Shown here piece after piece: positions 1 to 7,091 of a stretch of DNA of 22,023 nucleotides. Source of the DNA: Bacteroidota bacterium. GTDB lineage: Bacteria; Bacteroidota; Ignavibacteria; UBA10030; UBA8401. The stretch spans positions 1 to 22,023 of the forward strand of contig JALNZH010000025.1 in the NCBI GenBank assembly GCA_023229405.1, in the 5' to 3' direction. The number at the start of each line of letters is the position of its first letter. Position 1 is the stretch's first letter. The notes under the pieces are model-generated. The model had not been told where the DNA came from, made no database searches, and worked only from the letters and a program-made list of their open reading frames with translations. A program made the position numbers and the translations under genes.

Positions 1-344
1 CGTTTATACCGAACAAGATAAAATTGGTTTTCCGGATTGGAAAGGAATACCTTCGGCCGGTCACCGCCTGTGATGTTGTAACATACTACAAGAAATCCAC
101 CGGCGGTTTTATAAATCGCTTTAAATATTTTCCCGGTGTTCGGTCCTTCAGTACTGGTAAAATCGAATGCCATGGGAACCACATACGGAATAAATTTAAG
201 CGTGCCTTTATCTGTATTTCCGCCAATATGGATCTCGCATTGGTTGCTGGAGATTGTTAACGTAATTACTGAAAGATAATCATCGTCAATGTGTTGTCCG
301 CCTAATTCGGCGCCGATCGCCACCCACGTTCCGTCAATTGTCAT
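1..344 (-). CDS. TIGR03067-type conserved protein, C-terminal end cut by window edge
   Basis: Reading the minus strand from the ATG at 344 gives an open frame of 114 residues running off the left edge with no stop. It opens MTIDGTWVAIGAELGG and continues with a charged, beta-rich pattern, TSTEGPNTGKIFKAIYK and then GGDRPKVFLSNPEN. The order (an opening GTW, a strand ending in a T-x-x-P segment, a stretch that reads like 'gIYk..g..l.vcyn..gg.RP..f') matches the TIGR03067 family of small lipocalin-like proteins of unknown function, common in Planctomycetes and FCB bacteria. A purine-rich AAAAGGAA lies about 5 bases before the ATG and supports this start. Probably only a few C-terminal residues are missing. 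It is divergent from the tyrosine phenol-lyase gene. No biochemical role can be assigned. Confidence 0.72.
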   Translation of the reverse strand, partial: MTIDGTWVAIGAELGGQHIDDDYLSVITLTISSNQCEIHIGGNTDKGTLKFIPYVVPMAFDFTSTEGPNTGKIFKAIYKTAGGFLVVCYNITGGDRPKVFLSNPENQFYLVRYK

Positions 345-522
345 AGTTTCCTTTTCGAGCTGCGATGCTCGCCTTAATGTTATTCGGTCAATATCCTGAT
401 TGTTCCGCGCTAAATACTCAAAGCAAAAAGTCACCGTTATCAATGTCGGATTCGTTTTGCTTCTGCACTGCGTGGAAGGATCGTATTTGTATAACGATAG
501 CTTTTGTAGTTCGATTTATGAA

Positions 523-553
523 TTGTTTCCACGGCGCATCTTACCTATATTTG
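523..553 (+). promoter_or_regulatory. Bacteroidota-type promoter of the tyrosine phenol-lyase gene
   Basis: TTG at 523-525 and TATATTTG at 546-553 are separated by 20 bases, fitting the Bacteroidota -33 TTG / -7 TAnnTTTG consensus. Transcription would start near 560, giving a leader of about 55 bases before the ATG at 616. The rest of the gap (345-522) shows nothing else I can name. Confidence 0.6.
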
Positions 554-615
554 TCCGTGCAATTCATTTGAAAGTAACAAAATCACCCCCTAAAATCAAT
601 GAACAAGGAGCAACA

Positions 616-2001
616 ATGGATACGATAAAGCGACGATCCTGGGCGGAGCCGTTCAAAATTAAATCAGTCGAACCGCTGCGGATGACAACCCGAGAAGAAC
701 GTGAAATAACCATTCGGGAAGCAGGGTACAATACTTTTCTTCTCAAATCAAAAGATGTGTATATCGACCTACTGACAGACAGCGGCACGAATGCCATGAG
801 CGATTACCAGTGGGCAGGAATGATGCTGGGAGACGAAGCGTATGCCGGAAGTGAAAATTATTATAACCTTGAGCGAATGGTGAAAGAATATTACGGTTAT
901 AAGTATCTCGTTCCCACCCATCAAGGCCGCGGTGCTGAAAATTTGATCTCACATATTCTGATCAAACCGGGACAATACGTTCCAGGGAATATGTATTTCA
1001 CGACCACGCGCCTCCATCAGGAACTTTCCGGCGGCACATTTGTCGACGTGATCATTGATGAAGCACATGATGCACAAGCCGAACATCCATTCAAGGGAAA
1101 TGTCGACTTAAATAAGTTTGAAGCATTGATCAAGCGAGTTGGAGCAGAAAAAATTGCCTATATTACCATTGGTGCCACGGTGAACATGGCAGGCGGACAA
1201 CCTATCTCAATGGAGAATCTGCGATCGGTGTACCAACTTGCCTCGAAGAATAACATTAAAGTGGTGTTCGATGCTACGCGTGCGATGGAGAATGCATTCT
1301 TCATTAAGATACGGGAACGAGGGTACGAGAAAAAAACAATTAAAGAGATATTATTGGAAATGTGTTCGTATTCCGATGCTGCAACAATGAGCGGTAAAAA
1401 GGATCTTCTTGTCAACATCGGAGGATTTCTTGCAATGAATGACGATGATGTCTTTGAAGAAGCGCGCAATATGGTGGTGGTGTATGAAGGACTTCATACC
1501 TATGGCGGTTTGGCAGGGCGTGATATGGAAGCAATGGCCCGCGGTATCGAAGAAGCGTGTCAATTCAATCATTTGCAGGCACGCATCGGGCAGGTAGAAT
1601 ATGTCGGAAACAGATTAATTGAACTTGGAGTCCCCATCGTTCGGCCGATTGGCGGACATGCAATATTCCTTGACGCAAAAAAGTTCTATCCGCAATTGGA
1701 ACAATTGAAATTTCCTGCACAGACACTCGCAGCAGAACTGTATCTTGATTCTGGCATTCGAGCCATGGAACGAGGCATCGTTTCCGCTGGAAGAAGCAAA
1801 GAAACGGGCGATCACTATTTTCCGAAACTTGAATTGGTCCGGCTCACATTCCCCCGCCGTGTGTATACACAGGCACATTGTGATGTAACGGTGGAATCGG
1901 TGTATGAAGTGTGGAAGAATAGAGCAACAGTGAAAGGTTTGAAAATGATCTACGAACCGAAATATCTCCGGTTTTTCCAAGCACGGTTTGAGAAGTTATA
2001 A
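616..2001 (+). CDS. tpl: tyrosine phenol-lyase (beta-tyrosinase), PLP-dependent
   Basis: This is a 461-residue PLP enzyme of the tryptophanase/tyrosine phenol-lyase family (aspartate-aminotransferase fold I, cytosolic). Tyrosine phenol-lyase (TPL) cleaves L-tyrosine to phenol, pyruvate and ammonia. From memory of the Citrobacter TPL sequence, the key residues align here at a constant offset of 5: general acid Tyr76 in DEAYAGSEN, Arg105 in THQGRGAEN, Asp219 in FDATR, PLP lysine Lys262 in MSGKKD and Phe453/454 in LRFF. The two positions that separate TPL from tryptophanase are TPL-like: Thr129 (Asp in TnaA) and Arg386 in MERG (Ile in TnaA). The open frame runs back to 400, but AAGGAG at 605-610, 5 bases before ATG 616, fixes the start, and the protein then has normal family length. 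A consensus promoter precedes it and a strong hairpin follows. No permease gene is adjacent. Many pipelines would label it 'tryptophanase'. Confidence 0.85.
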   Translation: MDTIKRRSWAEPFKIKSVEPLRMTTREEREITIREAGYNTFLLKSKDVYIDLLTDSGTNAMSDYQWAGMMLGDEAYAGSENYYNLERMVKEYYGYKYLVPTHQGRGAENLISHILIKPGQYVPGNMYFTTTRLHQELSGGTFVDVIIDEAHDAQAEHPFKGNVDLNKFEALIKRVGAEKIAYITIGATVNMAGGQPISMENLRSVYQLASKNNIKVVFDATRAMENAFFIKIRERGYEKKTIKEILLEMCSYSDAATMSGKKDLLVNIGGFLAMNDDDVFEEARNMVVVYEGLHTYGGLAGRDMEAMARGIEEACQFNHLQARIGQVEYVGNRLIELGVPIVRPIGGHAIFLDAKKFYPQLEQLKFPAQTLAAELYLDSGIRAMERGIVSAGRSKETGDHYFPKLELVRLTFPRRVYTQAHCDVTVESVYEVWKNRATVKGLKMIYEPKYLRFFQARFEKL

Positions 2002-2113
2002 ACGCTGTTGAATATGTTTCTACTCATTCAGCGGTCGTTATGATTCGATGAGGCCTTTGTATTTTTTACCCACCGAAGTCATCTAGGAAGTAGTTCTGGA
2101 ACTGAAATTACTG

Positions 2114-2157
2114 AAAACAACAATGTCACGTCGTGCCGGACGTGACATTGTTGTTTT
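2114..2157. terminator. Bidirectional hairpin terminator between converging genes
   Basis: A perfect 19-bp inverted repeat (2114-2132 with 2139-2157) surrounds a 6-base loop, GTGCCG. The outer stem is A-rich on the left and T-rich on the right, so either strand yields a GC-containing stem followed by U residues. It lies between the ends of tpl (2001) and the minus-strand gene ending at 2176, as expected for a shared terminator. Confidence 0.85.
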
Positions 2158-2175
2158 ACACACGCGGAAGGAATT

Positions 2176-2973
2176 CTACCAGCCAAAAAATCCGAACATG
2201 ATGCCTGCATTTATTGTATAACCATTCAATTTTATTTTCGCCGGTACGGCGCTAATTTCATATTTGTCATCCAGTTTCCATTCTTGCGAAAACATCATCG
2301 GATACCCTGCACCGATCCGTATTTGCAACCACGTCAGCATCGTATATTCAATACTCACGCGAGGATTGAACGTAACAAATGTTCCACTAACACGCCTGGT
2401 ATAACTTGTGGTCTTTGCATATTGATCTCCGTATTCCGTCCATAGTGAATTCCAGTGTTTGAAATTTCCATCATCTCTCCGCATTGTAAGACTCACCTCT
2501 CCTCCGCCAATTGATGCCCCTATGGCAATATCCAACCGGTATGCAATCGGTTGAACGTAATCAATAAGGAAACCGCCATAGGAAACGTCATAATCGACTT
2601 CCTTTTTCAAACTTTTCCCGAGCGAATCGTTTTGAATGGTATTTACTGTTTTATTTCCAGAGGCTCCGAATCCACCCATACGCACATTCCGCAGAAACAT
2701 AATATACCCGTATCCTTCTCCGCCGATCAAATATAACGGATCGGAACCGAGAGTCGGAAGTCCTGCTCCTTTGAGATAGACATCAATTTCTTTATTATCG
2801 AAGACACCCACAATCGGAGTAACTCCACCAGCACCTCCAAGTTTTGCTCTATCCCAATAAGAATATCTGGGACGGTCAGAATCTGTATCCTGATCGTCTG
2901 TATCCTTATCCTGGGAAAAGGATGGAAAACAGATAGTCATTGCAGCAAGAATGAAATAAAGAAACGTTTTCAT
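2176..2973 (-). CDS. exported beta-rich protein, possible outer-membrane beta-barrel
   Basis: The 265-residue product starts with a clear Sec signal peptide: MK, a hydrophobic stretch of about 16 residues, then PSFSQ with cleavage near residue 20. An Asp-rich linker (DKDTDDQDTDSD, about residues 22-33) follows. The rest alternates short polar and hydrophobic stretches rich in Gly, Tyr and Thr, and the protein ends in GIMFGFFGW, an aromatic terminus compatible with an outer-membrane beta-signal. No catalytic motif is visible and I do not recognise the family. An AGAGGA ribosome-binding site sits about 6 bases before the ATG. Its neighbour upstream on the same strand is the HD-domain gene, 79 bases away, so co-transcription is possible. 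Function unknown. Confidence 0.7.
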   Translation of the reverse strand: MKTFLYFILAAMTICFPSFSQDKDTDDQDTDSDRPRYSYWDRAKLGGAGGVTPIVGVFDNKEIDVYLKGAGLPTLGSDPLYLIGGEGYGYIMFLRNVRMGGFGASGNKTVNTIQNDSLGKSLKKEVDYDVSYGGFLIDYVQPIAYRLDIAIGASIGGGEVSLTMRRDDGNFKHWNSLWTEYGDQYAKTTSYTRRVSGTFVTFNPRVSIEYTMLTWLQIRIGAGYPMMFSQEWKLDDKYEISAVPAKIKLNGYTINAGIMFGFFGW

Positions 2974-3052
2974 AGAATTCCTCTAGAGTTGGTGGTGGAT
3001 TATGGGACGCATGAACAATTGTTACGTGATAATTAAAGAAGAGTTTCAACCG

Positions 3053-3610
3053 TTATAATCCAAGATCCCTGGCATTCATCCGCAATGCTTCAATGACAAA
3101 AGCAATATGTACGTCCAATTCAATTCCAAGTTCTCCGGCCCCTTTAACAATATCTTCCCTGCTTACATTTCTCGCAAATCCTTTGTCTTTCATTTTTTTC
3201 CGCACGGTACTCACTTCAACTGAAGCGACTTTTTTATCCGGTTTAACCAATGAACACGCAACAATAAAACCACAAAGTTCATCACATGCGAACAGTGTTT
3301 TTGCAAGAAGTGATTCACGAGGCACATCGGTGTACGAAGCATGCCCTACTATCGCGATGCGCAGCTCTTCCGGATATTCCAATCTCGACAATATTTCATT
3401 CCCTTTCATCGGATGTTCGGGAGGATTCGGGTAGCGTTCATAATCGAAATCATGCAGCAACCCGGTGATACCCCATAATTCCTCGTCCTGGTGATGCTTT
3501 TTTGCATACGCTCTCATTGCCGTTTCGACACAGAGCATATGTTTCCGGAGACTCTCGTTGAGCGTATATTCACGCATCAATTGTAGAGCATCGATTCGAT
3601 TCGGTACCAT
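3053..3610 (-). CDS. HD/HDIG-domain metal-dependent hydrolase
   Basis: The 185-residue protein is a compact single HD domain. Candidate metal ligands appear in the usual order: His24 (RKHMLCVE), the His53-Asp54 pair in LLHDFDYERYP, His66 (PPEHPMKG), His90 (IVGHASY) and Asp110 (ACDELCGF). HD proteins of this length and spacing resemble the 'HDIG domain' (TIGR00277) hydrolases, which act on phosphoester or nucleotide substrates in the cytosol; the substrate cannot be read from sequence. The C-terminal third (KKVASVEVSTVRKKMKDKGFA) is typical of this subgroup and not of tRNA nucleotidyltransferase or SpoT. Only a weak GAAG precedes the ATG. No signal peptide or membrane segment. Confidence 0.8.
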   Translation of the reverse strand: MVPNRIDALQLMREYTLNESLRKHMLCVETAMRAYAKKHHQDEELWGITGLLHDFDYERYPNPPEHPMKGNEILSRLEYPEELRIAIVGHASYTDVPRESLLAKTLFACDELCGFIVACSLVKPDKKVASVEVSTVRKKMKDKGFARNVSREDIVKGAGELGIELDVHIAFVIEALRMNARDLGL

Positions 3611-4057
3611 ACTTCAACTATAATAAGAATTCATATTGTCCAAAATAAATCATAAAAGAGAAAAACTTATTCCTTCTTTTCTTGACGGGGAAAAAAAAGA
3701 AGCAAAAGAACCCCTAGCGAAATTTAACGTGCGCGATGAATCCCCTTCGCACTTGCCCGTAGATGGCAAAAAACGCCATCAAAAGTCCCTTCATGATTTC
3801 AGCCCCCCCTTTGTATCTCCCCCTTGGTAGGGGGAGAAAAAGCTCACTCAATCCTCCTAAATTTCGCTCCATCACACATCTCATCCAACACTGTAAGAAA
3901 TGTAGGGGAGGGCTTACGTTTCTCAACATAAAATATCATCTATAAATCCACTTGTTTCGATAAATTTTTGTCAATAAGGGTTTTATTTTGGATAGCTATG
4001 ACAAGAATTGGGAAATACCAAGCTGTAAATGGCGTGTGTGCGAATGTAAGTTGAAAA
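3611..4057. other. Gene-free stretch between the HD gene and the signalling locus
   Basis: I find no convincing gene in these 447 bases: the open frames here are short, lack ribosome-binding sites and cross palindromic repeat sequence. The left part (about 3660-3715) is A-rich; the centre holds the inverted-repeat element described separately. I see no clear hairpin with a U-run just after the GTPase stop at 4058, so where the locus transcript ends is not obvious. Confidence 0.6.
3716..3868. repeat. Small inverted-repeat element with internal GC hairpin
   Basis: An 11-bp perfect inverted repeat, AGCGAAATTTA at 3716-3726 and its complement at 3858-3868, encloses about 130 bases. Inside, TCTCCCCC and GGGGGAGA (3816-3837) form an 8-bp hairpin around TTGGTA. 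The 'CCCCCTTGGTAGGGGGAG' core resembles intergenic palindromes found scattered in many bacterial genomes. Only one copy lies in this window, so element status is tentative. Confidence 0.4.
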
Positions 4058-4615
4058 TTACGTTTGTGCGGCTGCTTTGTCAATAGCCAGACTCAACAAA
4101 GCAATCAATGCGGTTCGGACATCTTCTTTTTGTGTGGTGTTGCATGGTATAGCAAAGAGATCTTGTTTATCGATCAATTTCAGTACCTCTTTATAGTCAA
4201 TGCTTACGGGCATATCGAGTTTTGTAACACATAAAAGATACGGAAGATTAAATTTTTCGGAAAAATATTTGATGATTTTTTTTGTATTCGAAATACTATC
4301 TAAATCCGTACTATCCGCCAAAAATATTACGCCGAAAGCTCCTTCAACAAGAACATCCCACATAAAGTTAAACCGTTCCTGTCCCGGCGTGGCGTAAATA
4401 TGAAGAACAACGTCTTCGTCGATTGTTCTCCTACCGTAATCCATTGCCACCGTCGTCTGCCCCTTCAGAACTTTTACATTCTCTTCCGTCGCATATTCGT
4501 CGGTCGTTATAGGATCAAATTCACTAATGGTTTTTACAAAAGTCGTTTTCCCAGAATTCACCGATCCGGATATGACCAATTTGAAATATGCGGTGTTTTT
4601 GGATTCATTATTCAT
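4058..4615 (-). CDS. MglA/CvnD-type Ras-like small GTPase
   Basis: The 185-residue protein is a single G domain. The P-loop is GSVNSGKT (17-24). A switch I region with TTVAMDYG (54-61) is the form seen in conservon CvnD proteins. G3 reads ATPGQERFNFMWD (75-87): the usual DxxG aspartate is replaced, as in MglA and CvnD families, while the Gln is kept. G4 is TKLD (131-134) and a G5-like IPCNT lies at 156-160. No lipid-anchor or membrane segment is visible, so it should be cytosolic. Its ATG overlaps the stop of the preceding gene as ATGA (4612-4615), giving translational coupling. Such GTPases are switches whose GTP hydrolysis is controlled by roadblock proteins, and a roadblock gene lies two genes upstream. 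It is the last gene of the signalling locus. Confidence 0.9.
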   Translation of the reverse strand: MNNESKNTAYFKLVISGSVNSGKTTFVKTISEFDPITTDEYATEENVKVLKGQTTVAMDYGRRTIDEDVVLHIYATPGQERFNFMWDVLVEGAFGVIFLADSTDLDSISNTKKIIKYFSEKFNLPYLLCVTKLDMPVSIDYKEVLKLIDKQDLFAIPCNTTQKEDVRTALIALLSLAIDKAAAQT

Positions 4616-5472
4616 AATTGTTTTATATTCTGCAATATTTTTCTCAAATTTTCAATTCGCACTTTACTTACCTTTTTTCTGGTTCCGTCACTTATTTGAT
4701 CTACGGGAACGAGAGGTGCCGGCTCAGAAGTTTTTCCCTGCAGAAGGGTCTCAATTTGTTTTTCTATCACGATTGGTATTGTACCGATATCCTCCCTCAC
4801 AGTTTTTGGCGGTATGATGTCTTTCACTTTCATCGGTTCAACTTTTGGTAGATTTATCTCCAATAAAGCAAGCGGAGATTGTGTGGTACCTGTTCGCTCG
4901 GTGACAGCGGAAGATGTCGGTTCTGGTACTGGATGTGATATCACTTCAAGTTTAATGTAATCTAGCAGTGCCATCCTGATTAAACTACGGTAATAATGCA
5001 CTCGTTTTGTTGTTTCAAAATCTTCTAAAAACATTCGAACCGGTTTTGGGATTACTTGAAAATAAAAAACGACAATGCTGTCCACGCTATCGCGGGAAAA
5101 CAAAGAAAAATCTTTCACTGGGTGTTTGGTTTTCGAAACGGTAACTGAATCGATATCTTTACAAATTGCCTCGATATCATCATCGGATATTCTATTGACA
5201 GTTTCCCACACAAATTGGTGAATATCAAAAAATAAGATCGGTTCGGCTCCCAAACTCCCGATAGGGGTACATGTCACATCCAGAGTACCGTATAACAGAT
5301 CTCGTAATATTTTATGGAACAATTTAATATTTTTATTATAGAGCAGGCGATCACCAATTAGAATATATTCTGTGGTGGAAGGGAACTTACGAAGCGAGAA
5401 TATCACTTTGTGCGGCGTTCCATCAGCAGCAGCATTGAGAACATTGACAAATTTTGTTATTTGATCGATCAC
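4612..5472 (-). CDS. unrecognised protein coupled to the GTPase and roadblock genes
   Basis: The 286-residue protein begins with GTG (5472), overlapping the roadblock gene's stop as GTGA; it ends overlapping the GTPase start as ATGA. This strict coupling suggests the three products are made together and may interact. Residues 1-185 look like a folded alpha/beta domain (IFSLRKFPSTTEYILIGDRLLY, FHKILRDLLYGTL, VVFYFQVIPKPVRMFL). Residues 186-260 are rich in Pro, Glu and Thr and probably form a linker, and the last 25 residues are a basic amphipathic helix (RKKVSKVRIENLRKILQNI). The 'IGDRLLYN...LLYGTLDV' stretch vaguely recalls DUF4388/PATAN domains, common partners of such GTPases, but I would not assign it on that. 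No membrane segment. Function unknown. Confidence 0.8.
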   Translation of the reverse strand: MIDQITKFVNVLNAAADGTPHKVIFSLRKFPSTTEYILIGDRLLYNKNIKLFHKILRDLLYGTLDVTCTPIGSLGAEPILFFDIHQFVWETVNRISDDDIEAICKDIDSVTVSKTKHPVKDFSLFSRDSVDSIVVFYFQVIPKPVRMFLEDFETTKRVHYYRSLIRMALLDYIKLEVISHPVPEPTSSAVTERTGTTQSPLALLEINLPKVEPMKVKDIIPPKTVREDIGTIPIVIEKQIETLLQGKTSEPAPLVPVDQISDGTRKKVSKVRIENLRKILQNIKQL

Positions 5473-5846
5473 AACTCTTCATTCCGCATTTGTTCGGCAA
5501 TGGTGGATGCTGCTTTCCGTGCATAGAGATTTAACATTCCTAAATTTCCAGCATTCGACATATGAACAATAAGTACAGACCGCTCCCCCGCACTGTACAC
5601 CGATAACATCCCTTCGGTTGAATGTAGCACCACTTGCAATAATTCGCCGCGAGAGAGAATTTCGATCGCCTTCTTACCCAATCCCAATAATGCCGAACCG
5701 ACAGCGCCCACCTTGTCTATTTCAATATTATTGGACCATTGCGCTTCGATGACCTTACCGTCAGACGTTACAACGCTCATTCCGTCTATTTCCGGAACAT
5801 CGTTTTGTAATTGATTAAATACCAATCGTAAGAGTTGTTTATCCAT
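5469..5846 (-). CDS. roadblock/LC7-domain protein (MglB-like)
   Basis: The 125-residue protein is one roadblock/LC7 domain from end to end: helix 1 (LLRLVFNQLQNDVPEI), strands MSVVTSDGKVIEAQW (23-37), helix 2 with the small-residue run VGAVGSALLGLGKKAIEIL (46-64), strands LLQVVLHSTEGMLSVYSAGERSVLIVHM, then the NAGNLGMLNLYARKA turn-helix (98-112). The order matches bacterial MglB and CvnB proteins, which as dimers bind and regulate Ras-like GTPases. It is coupled by a GTGA overlap to the 286-residue protein and lies close to the GTPase. A GTPase-activating or scaffolding role is inferred from family and context. Confidence 0.9.
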   Translation of the reverse strand: MDKQLLRLVFNQLQNDVPEIDGMSVVTSDGKVIEAQWSNNIEIDKVGAVGSALLGLGKKAIEILSRGELLQVVLHSTEGMLSVYSAGERSVLIVHMSNAGNLGMLNLYARKAASTIAEQMRNEEL

Positions 5847-5852
5847 TATCGA

Positions 5853-6662
5853 TTAGACCAATTTCGGGATGGGAAAGGAAATGTCTTTCATAACATTCTC
5901 AATGGTAACACGCAATAATCCGTGGGTCATTTCGGTAGTCGCTTCCACATAAATACAAACATCAGGAGAAACAATATTTCGATAGACCATGATATCATCG
6001 TCTCCGAACGATAAAATTTCCTTTGGAGAACGGTTTTCACTGCACACCGAAGCCCATAGCGTATGTACCGCAGAAAAGAATACGGCGGTGGATCGAGAAA
6101 AGTCAGAAGCAACAAAGACAGTATTCTGTGGCGCAACACTGTAAATCGCTCCGGTCTGCGGGTGAACAATAACAATGTGTTTCGCTTCAGGAAGGCGTTC
6201 GGAAATATCTTTCATTATACGTTCATACACCGAATGATTTACTTGCACAACAGGTTCTGGTGAAATAGACGCAAGATTTTCTTGCGGTGGAATTGGCTCA
6301 GATTCGCTATTGCTTGATATCTTCTTCAACATTGATTGAAGCTTATCGAATTGAATCGGCTTTCCGAGAATGTTCGTAATTCCTTGATCTGAAAAATATT
6401 TAATAAATCCTTCATTATAGTAAGCAGACATAATGATAAAATGCGGTTTCTTTTTTTGGGAATTCAGCCATGTAAGAAGTTCTCCGCCGTCCATATTCGG
6501 CATTATTAAGTCGGAGAGGATAACATCAACAGCGGTCTCTTCAAGAATTTTTTGTGCTCCCACTCCATCGGACGCCGTGACAACACTGTATCCCCATTTT
6601 TTCAAGATCGCGGATAGCGTCATCACCAAATCTTTTTCATCATCTACAAGCAGAATATTCAT
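5853..6662 (-). CDS. response regulator: receiver domain fused to a roadblock-like domain
   Basis: Residues 1-115 (counted from ATG 6662) are a CheY-like receiver: acidic pair in LLVDDEKD, phospho-acceptor Asp51 in ILSDLIMPNMDG, switch Ser79 in IIMSAYY and Lys101 in LGKPIQ. A Pro/Glu/Ser linker (about 118-142) leads to a C-terminal part (about 143-265) whose predicted order is that of roadblock/LC7: helix (SVYERIMKDISERLP), strands (HIVIVHPQTGAIYSV), long small-residue helix (SRSTAVFFSAVHTLWASV), strands (EILSFGDDDIMVYRNI, DVCIYVEAT), final helix (GLLRVTIENVMKDI). The second half is by pattern only. The frame opens at GTG 6671, but AGGTGA spaced 5 bases from ATG 6662 favours the latter. It ends 6 bases before the canonical roadblock gene. 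A likely role is coupling the hybrid kinase phosphorelay to the GTPase. Confidence 0.85.
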   Translation of the reverse strand: MNILLVDDEKDLVMTLSAILKKWGYSVVTASDGVGAQKILEETAVDVILSDLIMPNMDGGELLTWLNSQKKKPHFIIMSAYYNEGFIKYFSDQGITNILGKPIQFDKLQSMLKKISSNSESEPIPPQENLASISPEPVVQVNHSVYERIMKDISERLPEAKHIVIVHPQTGAIYSVAPQNTVFVASDFSRSTAVFFSAVHTLWASVCSENRSPKEILSFGDDDIMVYRNIVSPDVCIYVEATTEMTHGLLRVTIENVMKDISFPIPKLV

Positions 6663-6707
6663 ATGGATCACCTATATTCAAGAACTAAATATACAACAGA
6701 ACATGCT

Positions 6708-7064
6708 TTACGTGAATGAACTTTCCCTGATTTTTTGTTTTAAAGTGTCACGCGCCCATCCTGTTGTCACGCCTCCACTCCGTAATAAAATAAAACATCG
6801 CAACGGACTTTGTGCAAACTGGCGCATTAATAAAATCCAGTGTTCATCCTGGGCAACGAGCTCGGAGCTTGCATTCCTGAATTTAATCGCTTCCTCGAAA
6901 ACATCATTGCATTGCTTTGGTACTAAGGCGTTTGACTCTACGGGAAAATTACCGTATTCCGCACAGGCGACGTTTTTTTGTGAGTCGAAGATACAACCCC
7001 AGCGGAAGCTCAATAATTCATTTTCCAACACTTTAAGGAAATCGAGATACTGTTGATCATTCAT
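6708..7064 (-). CDS. small protein with roadblock-like secondary-structure order
   Basis: The 118-residue product has no motif I can match outright. By pattern it follows the roadblock order: helix YLDFLKVLENELL (6-18), strand FRWGCIFDS (20-28), turn, strand VACAEYGN, helix CNDVFEEAIKFRNAS, strands SELVAQDEHWILLMRQF and LRCFILLRSG, final helix WARDTLKQKIRES. The strand-turn-strand 'ELVAQDEHWILLMR' parallels 'LQVVLHSTEGMLSVY' of the roadblock gene nearby. It lies between the PhnD-like gene (27 bases) and the receiver-roadblock gene (45 bases) and belongs to the same transcript. Treat the roadblock assignment as a hypothesis. Confidence 0.7.
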   Translation of the reverse strand: MNDQQYLDFLKVLENELLSFRWGCIFDSQKNVACAEYGNFPVESNALVPKQCNDVFEEAIKFRNASSELVAQDEHWILLMRQFAQSPLRCFILLRSGGVTTGWARDTLKQKIRESSFT

Positions 7065-7091
7065 ACGTGGCGCACTCCAATCAGTTTTCTG

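Noticed and set aside
400..615. N-terminal extension of the tyrosine phenol-lyase frame to a 533-residue protein
   Set aside because: The extension crosses the predicted promoter, is unlike the family, and the AAGGAG site before 616 gives a normal-length enzyme.
616..2001. Tryptophanase (tnaA)
   Set aside because: Active-site positions that separate the two enzymes have the tyrosine phenol-lyase residues, and no tnaC-like leader peptide is apparent.
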